A DNA stretch of 8,915 nucleotides from Saprospiraceae bacterium (GTDB taxonomy: Bacteria; Bacteroidota; Bacteroidia; Chitinophagales; Saprospiraceae): positions 1 to 8,915 of the forward strand of contig JAHDCE010000135.1 in NCBI GenBank assembly GCA_020630045.1, in the 5' to 3' direction. How positions within the stretch are numbered: the stretch's first letter is position 1; each line of letters begins with the position of its first letter. The translations under genes were made by a program, and so were the position numbers. This document shows positions 1 to 6,068 of this stretch, piece after piece. Under the pieces are notes generated by a model. It saw nothing but the letters and a program-made list of their open reading frames with translations. It searched no databases and was not told the origin of the DNA.

Positions 1-692
1 TCCAGCTCGGAAATAACATCCAATAAACTTTTGTTCCAAATAACTTCGTCGTAGTCCATGTTTTCTCCTGCCCTGATGTTGTAGGCCGATTGGTGCAGGC
101 CGATGTCAATGAGATAATCGAGTTCTTGATTGGCGATTCGGTCATTGACCGGGCCTCGTCTGAAATCCATTCTCAATAAAGCAAGTAGGGTGTCGTTCAC
201 CATATCCTGTCGAAAGGGTAAAGTGTCCCGGTTAATTACGATTCGTTTGACATCACTGATGATATGGAATACGGTTTCGTCATTGTTTTCGCTTTTCCTC
301 CTGTTCCAAAATTCACGGTAATAGGTGGATTGGATGGTGGTATCCAAGTATGTGATTTCCAAACTGTCGATTAGTTCTATTTTGGGTGTGCTTACATTCA
401 TGTACCAATGCCATCCGTTTCTGACTCCATTGTTGCCTATTATTCTTCTATAACCGAACCACTTGAATGTCTCGTGAATCATGCGTAGGTTAGACGTATC
501 CCTAATCCAATTCCTAGGACTTTCGTCATAATTGTATTTCAAGTGAGAAAAGCTCAATCGGTTTTCTTTGAACTGAGGAATGGTTTTCCTCTCGGCGTTG
601 CTACAACTGAATAAAGAGGATATAAGAAGAAGGGTGCAAAATGATGTGATGATATTTGGTATAAGCCGCTTGCGAAGTTTTTTATTGTTCAT
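1..692 (-). CDS. Hypothetical lipoprotein, 3' end outside the window
   Basis: Reading the minus strand from ATG at 690-692 gives 230 codons without a stop up to the window edge, so the C-terminus is missing. The N-terminus is a lipoprotein signal: a basic start (MNNKKLRKR), a hydrophobic stretch at about residues 14-28, and the lipobox LFSC with Cys30 as the probable lipidated residue. The mature part is hydrophilic and rich in Arg, Asn and Trp, with a GWHWYMNV patch and an EFWNRRKSENND patch near residues 127-138. I do not recognise a family. The EFWN plus two basic residues also occurs in the protein of the neighbouring upstream gene, which hints at a distant relationship. The start is 83 bases downstream of the stop of that gene on the same strand, so co-transcription is possible. 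Base composition is closer to the chromosomal average than in the two genes upstream. The coding call is strong because of the long open frame and the lipobox; the function is unknown. Confidence 0.85.
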   Translation of the reverse strand, partial: MNNKKLRKRLIPNIITSFCTLLLISSLFSCSNAERKTIPQFKENRLSFSHLKYNYDESPRNWIRDTSNLRMIHETFKWFGYRRIIGNNGVRNGWHWYMNVSTPKIELIDSLEITYLDTTIQSTYYREFWNRRKSENNDETVFHIISDVKRIVINRDTLPFRQDMVNDTLLALLRMDFRRGPVNDRIANQELDYLIDIGLHQSAYNIRAGENMDYDEVIWNKSLLDVISEL

Positions 693-775
693 GTAATGTC
701 GGTTTTTCGGAGAACTGTTATTGGAATAAGGTGCCATGCCGTCATTTTGTGTTATTATTGTTAGTAACGGAGGGT

Positions 776-1945
776 TCAATTCAATTCTTTTTCAAATTTA
801 ATAAATAGTGAGTCAATTGATTCTTTCAATCTCTCTCTGTTCAAAATCGGCTTTGGCGGAAGTATTTTGTACAATACTTTATTGATTCGATCGTCATAGG
901 TGGTTGTTTCTTTGCCATTAATCCAAATAGTCCAAGGCATTGGAGGGTTATGCTGGGATTTTGTGTAATAGATTATTGTGTCAGTTTCCGTAATTATTTG
1001 AAAATCTATCGTTGGATAATATGAAAAATTTTCCAGCATCTCAAATCTCATTTTAATAGATATGGAATCTAATTCTTCTTCCCAAGTAGATCTTCTTTTA
1101 GAATATTTTTTATTCCAAAATTCTTCAAATTCAATTGGAGGCGAGTTGACGATTTCAATTAATGTATCAATGTCGTTTTTATTTACTTCATGAATGAATT
1201 TCGGCTTCCTTTTTAATATGTATTGTTCGTAGTCAAGGCGTAATTTTTTTTCTATGTCATCTATCTGTTTTAAGAGTTGATTGATGACTGTAGAATCCTT
1301 TTCCGAATCTAATTTTTTTTCAATTTTAGTTATTTGTTTAAATGTTCTATTGGACTTCCTTTTACCTTTCTTTCTTGCATATTCTGATAAGCTGATGTTG
1401 CCTGTATTGTAAAGCCCCAAAGGAAAATCTGTAATTTTGATTTCATAATCTTTTGTCGTTACGAATTCATAATTTAAATTTTCATGGTCAAGTATTTTTA
1501 TATATTCTATGTCTTCGATATTTATCTTCTTTCCAAAAGATGAAACAGGTGAACTTGATGTCACTCCAATAATTCCTTTGATATGCTCAGGAAAATATTC
1601 CCGCCATTGATTCCCGTAATATTGGTTTAAGGAATCATTTCTGAGCTTGATATATTCAGGTTTATTGTATTCCGAATCACAAGGAGCGAATGCACAACCA
1701 CCATTGATAATTTTGATTTTTGAAAATCGATTTAAAAACGCTTTTTCCATTTTTGACTCTTCTTCCGTTCGAGGTATCATGCTTCCACTATTGAAATAGA
1801 AATAAAAAATCCCTTTATCCGCTTCGCCATAAAGTTTTTCTTTTTGTTCAGAACAGTCGGGCAAACTTTGGGCGAATGCCGGATTGTTTCCTAGAAGGGT
1901 GAAGGAGAAACTAAACAGAATGATATGTTTGTATAATGTTTTCAT
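776..1945 (-). CDS. Hypothetical secreted protein, AT-rich, 389 aa
   Basis: I chose the ATG at 1943-1945, which gives 389 residues, because it begins a normal signal peptide (MKTLYKHIIL, a hydrophobic core, then PAFAQ with cleavage expected after Ala25). The longer open frame, starting at 1993, would add a charged tail before the signal and overlap the upstream gene. The mature protein is probably periplasmic or outer-surface. It shows GCAFAPC with Cys84 and Cys89, a charged, probably helical or coiled-coil stretch around residues 190-240 (several KKL and EKK runs), an EFWNKK patch near residue 281, and a C-terminal PMPWTIWINGK segment. No family is recognised. The start is 16 bases after the stop of the upstream gene, so the two are almost certainly one transcript. 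The gene is visibly AT-rich compared with rny and mtaB, which suggests a different history. The Cys pair could form a disulfide after export; this is inference. Confidence 0.85.
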   Translation of the reverse strand: MKTLYKHIILFSFSFTLLGNNPAFAQSLPDCSEQKEKLYGEADKGIFYFYFNSGSMIPRTEEESKMEKAFLNRFSKIKIINGGCAFAPCDSEYNKPEYIKLRNDSLNQYYGNQWREYFPEHIKGIIGVTSSSPVSSFGKKINIEDIEYIKILDHENLNYEFVTTKDYEIKITDFPLGLYNTGNISLSEYARKKGKRKSNRTFKQITKIEKKLDSEKDSTVINQLLKQIDDIEKKLRLDYEQYILKRKPKFIHEVNKNDIDTLIEIVNSPPIEFEEFWNKKYSKRRSTWEEELDSISIKMRFEMLENFSYYPTIDFQIITETDTIIYYTKSQHNPPMPWTIWINGKETTTYDDRINKVLYKILPPKPILNRERLKESIDSLFIKFEKELN

Positions 1946-1961
1946 GTTGGATTGATGTTGA

Positions 1962-2840
1962 CTACTTCCCCGTGTTTTTAATCTTTTCCGCATAAAACTC
2001 TTTGTCCAATTTTACAGGTATCGTCCACTTCATTTTAATCAATTCGCCTCTCCTGAAAAAAGTATCCCATTCGGGAATTAACCGGAAGACTCTAAGTATT
2101 TCGTTGTCTATGGTTTTATTTGATTTCCGGGACTTTACTTCGATGTTGATGAGTTCAGCTTTTTCATTGGTCGTGAAAATAACTACAACCATTCCCATAT
2201 GGTTTGAATTGTTGTTTTCTATAATTTTCCAATTAATATTTTTGTATAAAAATATGTCCAGGCTATTCTTATTATTAGCTAATATTGTTTTTTGGGATTG
2301 ACTGTTATTGTGTCTGTTGGTTTTTTGTATGATGCCATTTTGAACGTCAAGTTCCAATTCAAATTCATAAATGGAATTGAATCCGGAATGAAAATATTTA
2401 ATTAATTTTCCATGCGGACAAATCAATTTTGAATGAATCCAATCCGCCTTCACTCTACCGTTCCTGAATCTTTTGGGAAATAAAAATTTGAGGTCAGCAA
2501 ATTCAACACCCATACAATCCGGGTTGGGGTTCACTTTGAAAGAAGCTTCTACGCCATTTAATGGATTTGGATAACAAGCATTTTTTATTTCAGTAAGGTA
2601 GATTTCATTTTCTATGACTTCCCACGTTGCTATATAGTTTCTATTACAGGCCATATAAGTACACCCTGAACCATTGAATAGTATTTGGGGGTCGCTCATT
2701 TGTCCGTCCTTGTAAGACGCTAATGGTACAGAATAAAGCATTAAGGTGTCTCCATTGTAAATCAGTATGTCCGGAATTTGGGCAGTTCCGAAAAGTTGGC
2801 AAGAGAATAAGCTAAAGAATAGAATGCTGTTGAGTTTCAT
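1962..2840 (-). CDS. Secreted protein with TonB C-terminal-like end, 292 aa
   Basis: The start at 2840 is preferred over the more upstream ATG at 2900: it opens a signal peptide (MKLNSILFFSLFSCQLFGTA, cleavage probably before Gln21) and has an AGGAT site 7 bases upstream. The first mature part reads PDILIYNGDTLMLY and then GSGCTYMAC (Cys60, Cys65), followed by an IATWEV strand and further cysteines. The region FRNGRVKADWIHSKLICPHGKLIKY resembles a family of Bacteroidota hypothetical exported proteins that I remember from general reading. The last 80 residues (a VVVIFTTNEKAEL strand, then DNEILRVFRLIPEWDTFFRRG and a WTIPVKL end) match the layout of the TonB C-terminal domain. There is no N-terminal anchor with a proline-rich spacer, so this is not an ordinary energy-transducing TonB; it probably uses the fold in the periplasm for another purpose. 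It is the first gene of the AT-rich leftward group; the function is unknown. Confidence 0.85.
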   Translation of the reverse strand: MKLNSILFFSLFSCQLFGTAQIPDILIYNGDTLMLYSVPLASYKDGQMSDPQILFNGSGCTYMACNRNYIATWEVIENEIYLTEIKNACYPNPLNGVEASFKVNPNPDCMGVEFADLKFLFPKRFRNGRVKADWIHSKLICPHGKLIKYFHSGFNSIYEFELELDVQNGIIQKTNRHNNSQSQKTILANNKNSLDIFLYKNINWKIIENNNSNHMGMVVVIFTTNEKAELINIEVKSRKSNKTIDNEILRVFRLIPEWDTFFRRGELIKMKWTIPVKLDKEFYAEKIKNTGK

Positions 2841-2847
2841 ATTCAAT

Positions 2848-2852
2848 ATCCT
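2848..2852 (-). promoter_or_regulatory. Shine-Dalgarno-like site supporting start at 2840
   Basis: On the minus strand AGGAT stands 7 bases before the ATG at 2838-2840. Strong Shine-Dalgarno sites are not the rule in Bacteroidota, but together with the signal peptide this supports 2840 rather than the upstream ATG at 2900. The site lies inside a 14-base sequence that is repeated exactly at 3150-3163, just past the rny stop codon. Confidence 0.4.
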
Positions 2853-2901
2853 GTTTGAAATCGAATGCTCTGTTACAAGCATTTTCAGGGTTGTCTTCAA
2901 C

Positions 2902-3066
2902 TAAGTACTCGATCACAAGTAATGTATAGATACAGGCGAGTGGATTTTTGTGGTATGCAAGGCGTGAAAACCGCGCATAGCCTAGCTACGCAAGGATTTT
3001 CACAACGCAGCCTACTGCGAAAATCCGCCGCATGGACGATATGATTACTTATGGACGGGTACTTAC
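2902..3066. repeat. 165-base imperfect palindromic repeat, copy 1
   Basis: This sequence recurs in the same orientation at 8702-8866 with 8 substitutions and no gaps (157 of 165 identical). The whole unit is an imperfect palindrome centred near 2983. Its ends are TAAGTACTCG and CGGGTACTTA, inner arms such as GGATTTTTGTGGTA pair with TACTGCGAAAATCC, GTGAAAA pairs with TTTTCAC, and the tip is GCATAGC, loop CTA, GCTACGC (2975-2991). No protein is encoded. It fills about half of the 324-base gap 2841-3164, between the rny terminator and the start of the secreted-protein gene; the rest of that gap holds the terminator and nothing else I can name. It may be a MITE- or REP-like dispersed element or an RNA hairpin. 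No convincing target duplication is seen directly at its ends. Confidence 0.9.
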
Positions 3067-3100
3067 TTAAGATGCCAATGAATCCATTTTTGTTGTCTCC

Positions 3101-3142
3101 AAAACAAAACGCCCCACAAGGAATTCTCCTTGCAGGGCGTTT
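3101..3142 (-). terminator. Rho-independent terminator of rny
   Basis: On the minus strand, AAACGCCC (3142-3135), two unpaired bases, CAAGGA, the loop GAAT, TCCTTG, two unpaired bases and GGGCGTTT (3114-3107) form a 14-pair stem with one two-base internal loop. The stem is followed by TGTTTT (3106-3101). It begins 22 bases after the rny stop codon and ends transcription before the palindromic repeat. On the plus strand the stem is followed by only a short T run, so it is mainly a leftward terminator. Confidence 0.85.
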
Positions 3143-3164
3143 CTAATAACAATATCCTGTTTGG

Positions 3165-4847
3165 TTAACGCGCATAAGACACCGCCCGCTTTTCGCGGAT
3201 AACGGTCACTTTGATTTGACCCGGGAACTGCATTTCGTCCTGGATTTTTTGCGAAATCATGAATGACAAATCATCCGCATATTCATCCGATACTTTTTCT
3301 GCGGAAACGATGACACGTAGTTCACGACCCGCTTGCATGGCATACGCCTTGACCACGCCATCGTGTGAAAGCGCCACTTCTTCCAATTCATTGATACGTT
3401 GGAGGTAGCTTTCAAGGATTTCACGACGGGCGCCCGGACGAGCGCCTGAAATCGCATCACAAGCCTGTACGATCGGTGAAATGATGTTTTTCATTTCAAT
3501 CTCATCGTGGTGAGCGCCGACCGCATTGATAACAGCCGGGTGCTCCTTGGCTTTTTCACACATCTTCATACCGTGCAAAGCGTGGGACAATTCACTTTCC
3601 TCATCTGCGACCTTGCCGATATCATGTAACAAACCGGCACGTTTGGCCAATTTGATTTGCTTGGCGGACAAGCCCAGCTCAGCAGCCATCACCGCACAAA
3701 GATTCGCGGTTTCGCGAGAGTGCTTGAGCAGGTTTTGACCATAAGAAGAACGGAATCGCATACGACCGACCATACGTACCAAGTCCGCATGCAAACCGTG
3801 GATATTAAGGTCGATGACCGTCCTTTCCCCGATTTCGCGGATTTGCTCTTCGATTTGTTTGCGTGTCTTGTTGACCACCTCCTCAATACGGGCGGGGTGG
3901 ATACGTCCGTCCGCTACCAAGCGCTTCAACGCTAGGCGGCAAACTTCTCTTCGAATCGGGTCGAAGCTGGAGATAACAATGGCTTCCGGGGTATCGTCAA
4001 CGACGATTTCCGCACCGGTAGCCGCTTCCAAAGCACGGATATTCCGTCCTTCCCGACCGATGATTTGTCCTTTCAAGTCGTCCGAATCCAAGTTGAATAC
4101 GGAGACCGTATTCTCGATGGTATATTCGGCGCACATCCTTTGGATGGTTTGTATGACGATTTTTTTCGCTTCCTTGTTAGCGCTGGCTTTCGCTTCGGAG
4201 ATTGTATCCTTGACAATCGCCATCGCTTCCGTTTCTGCTTTGCCTTTGATCGCTTCGATCAATTGTTCTTTGGCCTCTTGTTCCGTCATTTTGGCGATTC
4301 CTTCCAACACTTTCACTTGTTTTTCGGTCGCCGTTTCCAAATCTTCCTTCTTCTTCGCAACGATTTTTAGTTGCTTTTCCAAATTTTCACGAATAGAGCC
4401 GATTTCATTTTCTTTTTGCTCTATTTCATTCAATTTTTTGCTGAAACCTTTTTGCTTGTCGGACAAGCTTTGTTCTTTTTGTTTCAACTCTGCTTTTGCG
4501 GTTTTTACTTCGATCTCCAAGTCTTTCAACTCATCTTTTCTCTTCGCCTTGAAGTCTTCGTAATCCGTTTTCATTTTGGCATAGCGTTCACGAGCTTCCT
4601 GAATTTTCTTCTGCTTGATTTTTTCATTCTTCCCTTCCGCTTTCGCCATGATGCCGTCCGCTTTGATTTTGGCTTCTTCCACCGTTTTGCTGGCGGTGAG
4701 TCGAGCCTTTTCAATAGCGAGGTCGGCTTTTTGGTCTGCTTCCTGCAATTTTCCTCGGAACTGTTTGTCCATCGTGGATTTCAACAGGAAGTAGCCAATC
4801 AGTAGGCCTACGACGAGTCCTACTGCTATACCTATTCCAATTTCCAT
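3165..4847 (-). CDS. rny: Ribonuclease Y
   Basis: This is a membrane-anchored endoribonuclease that starts the decay and processing of mRNA. The 560-residue protein has the full family layout: an N-terminal membrane helix (about residues 3-22, Gly- and Val-rich), a long charged coiled coil (about 25-230), a KH RNA-binding domain with the GREGRNIR loop at 264-271, and a metal-dependent HD domain. In the HD domain I see His376 in LLKHS, the paired His408-Asp409 in LLHDIGK, HHDE at 446-449 and the downstream QACDAISGARPGARRE segment. The C-terminus (VSYAR) is of the usual type. The length is slightly above the roughly 520 residues of the Bacillus protein, with the difference in the coiled coil. 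The start codon opens directly into the membrane helix. A 250-base leader with a strong hairpin separates it from the DUF4349 gene upstream, and a clear terminator follows. In many Bacteroidota I would expect zapA just upstream; it is not here. Confidence 0.97.
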   Translation of the reverse strand: MEIGIGIAVGLVVGLLIGYFLLKSTMDKQFRGKLQEADQKADLAIEKARLTASKTVEEAKIKADGIMAKAEGKNEKIKQKKIQEARERYAKMKTDYEDFKAKRKDELKDLEIEVKTAKAELKQKEQSLSDKQKGFSKKLNEIEQKENEIGSIRENLEKQLKIVAKKKEDLETATEKQVKVLEGIAKMTEQEAKEQLIEAIKGKAETEAMAIVKDTISEAKASANKEAKKIVIQTIQRMCAEYTIENTVSVFNLDSDDLKGQIIGREGRNIRALEAATGAEIVVDDTPEAIVISSFDPIRREVCRLALKRLVADGRIHPARIEEVVNKTRKQIEEQIREIGERTVIDLNIHGLHADLVRMVGRMRFRSSYGQNLLKHSRETANLCAVMAAELGLSAKQIKLAKRAGLLHDIGKVADEESELSHALHGMKMCEKAKEHPAVINAVGAHHDEIEMKNIISPIVQACDAISGARPGARREILESYLQRINELEEVALSHDGVVKAYAMQAGRELRVIVSAEKVSDEYADDLSFMISQKIQDEMQFPGQIKVTVIREKRAVSYAR

Positions 4848-4999
4848 AATAAATGAATGGTTTGTATTTGAACCGAGGACTAGCGGTCGCCCTTGTTGAA
4901 GTTGAATTTGGATTTAAATAGTCATTGGATGGGGGCAACTTATATGATAGATTTATACAGGGAGCCTTCGTCTTATCGGTCCGATTAGTAAATGAATTC

Positions 5000-5044
5000 G
5001 AGTCAAGGAACAGCTTTGATAAAAGCTTTGTTTTTCCTTGACTC
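5000..5044 (-). other. Strong 45-base hairpin in the rny leader
   Basis: An 11-base perfect inverted repeat (GAGTCAAGGAA at 5000-5010, TTCCTTGACTC at 5034-5044) encloses a second 6-pair stem (AGCTTT and AAAGCT around a four-base loop). The outer stem continues past one mismatch for two more pairs. It lies 54 bases after the stop of the DUF4349 gene and about 150 bases before the rny start, within the 250-base gene-free gap 4848-5097. On neither strand is it followed by a clear T run (leftward the next bases are GAATTCATTT), so a classical terminator is doubtful. It could be a processing site, an mRNA 3'-end stabiliser for the DUF4349 transcript, part of the rny leader, or a small RNA. Apart from this hairpin, the smaller one at 5074-5089 and a short palindrome ATCGGTCCGAT at 4975-4985, I see nothing else in the gap. 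Confidence 0.6.
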
Positions 5045-5073
5045 CAACCCGCAGTTTTCAAAGAACATATTTT

Positions 5074-5089
5074 TTCCCCGTAAGGGGAA
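5074..5089 (-). other. Small GC-rich hairpin just after the DUF4349 gene
   Basis: TTCCCC, loop TTAC, GGGGAA on the minus strand begins 8 bases after the stop codon of the DUF4349 gene. It is followed by an A run and not a T run, so it is not a standard terminator in the leftward direction. It may stabilise the 3' end of the transcript or act with the larger hairpin at 5000-5044. Confidence 0.35.
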
Positions 5090-5097
5090 TCCAAGAA

Positions 5098-6030
5098 TCA
5101 ATCCTCCTTGGATGTTTTGTTATTTGAAGAAGATACCTTGGGATTGTTGGCCTTGATAATCATTCTTCGCAACAACACAAATATAAGGATAGCGATTAAA
5201 ATCAACGGCCATATAGACGTTAAGCCTATGATTAATGTCAGTATGCCCTGCCACCCGTCTTTGAACGATTGCCCCCAGCGCTCCAAGAAAGAAGGCCCCG
5301 TATATTCGGGCGCATCGATGGAATATTCCAAAGGTTGGTTCAAAGACAGTCGCAAGGTACTGTATTTAACCTTATCGGACAAGTACCGGAGCTCAGCTTC
5401 TTTGGCTTCGATTTCTTCGGTCAATAAGCGAACTTTCTCTTCGACCGCTAGTAGTTCCTCTACGTTTTTGGCATTTTTCAGGAAGCTTTCATACTTATCC
5501 CGAACTTGTTTCTTGGTTTTCAATCGACTTTGGATGTCTACATATTGGCGGGTGACGTCACGCGCTTCGATGTTTTTATGTATTAATTTTCCATCCATTC
5601 CCGAAAGGGCGGACAAAAATCCATCGAAATTTTTCGCCGGAAGGCGGATGACAAGGGTATTGGTAATATTGTATTTGGACTTGGCTTCGTTTTCGCTGGC
5701 CAGGTAGCCCTTGTTGGTTTTGATTAAAAGGTCGAGTTCGCCCCTGGTTTTTCCATAATCTTTTACTTGGAGGCTAACATCTCCTTCCTTGATGATTTTC
5801 AACCCGATTTCAGGTTCTCCTTCTACTTGGTCGGGGATTTGTCTTTGCTCTTCCTGATCTTTGTAGGATTCATCTTCCGTTTCGTCATATTCTTCCATGC
5901 TTTTTTCTGAAGCGTTCCAACCATAAGTTTCACCTCCTTCAAAGGAAGCGGATTGGTCTGCGTTTTCGTAACTGTTGGAACAAGCGATAAAGGTCAACGT
6001 GAGCGCTAGGAGAAAAATAACTCTTCTCAT
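5098..6030 (-). CDS. DUF4349 domain lipoprotein with C-terminal membrane helix
   Basis: The 310-residue protein begins with a lipoprotein signal peptide ending in FIAC (Cys17), followed by an acidic linker (about 18-75, many Glu and Asp). The DUF4349 core spans about residues 76-232: an IIKEGDVSLQV strand, a KGYL turn, a VIRLPAKNFDGFLSAL segment, the IEARDVTRQYVDIQSRL motif typical of the family, a coiled-coil helix to about 222, and a closing KYSTLRLSL strand. One strong membrane helix follows (about 262-288) with a basic LLRRMIIK stop signal and a polar tail. It is therefore probably anchored at the inner membrane with its core in the periplasm, although the Cys17 lipid signal would also hold the N-terminus. 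The molecular role of DUF4349 is not known. It starts 38 bases after the mtaB stop and is probably co-transcribed with mtaB. Confidence 0.93.
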   Translation of the reverse strand: MRRVIFLLALTLTFIACSNSYENADQSASFEGGETYGWNASEKSMEEYDETEDESYKDQEEQRQIPDQVEGEPEIGLKIIKEGDVSLQVKDYGKTRGELDLLIKTNKGYLASENEAKSKYNITNTLVIRLPAKNFDGFLSALSGMDGKLIHKNIEARDVTRQYVDIQSRLKTKKQVRDKYESFLKNAKNVEELLAVEEKVRLLTEEIEAKEAELRYLSDKVKYSTLRLSLNQPLEYSIDAPEYTGPSFLERWGQSFKDGWQGILTLIIGLTSIWPLILIAILIFVLLRRMIIKANNPKVSSSNNKTSKED

Positions 6031-6068
6031 GGTTTTTTGATTTACAATTTTAGAGATCCCGATAAGAG

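Noticed and set aside
1962..2900. Longer form of the secreted protein starting at 2900
   Set aside because: It would place 20 polar residues before a clear signal peptide; the start at 2840 has both a signal peptide and an AGGAT site.
3814..4563. 249-residue plus-strand open frame
   Set aside because: It is antisense to the rny coiled coil and KH region; its Ser- and Phe-rich sequence is what the complement of Lys- and Glu-rich codons gives. No start signal or family match.
4711..5094. 127-residue minus-strand open frame overlapping the rny start
   Set aside because: It runs in a different frame through the leader and the beginning of rny, has low-complexity Arg and Pro content at the end and no recognisable domain; the real gene in this place is rny.
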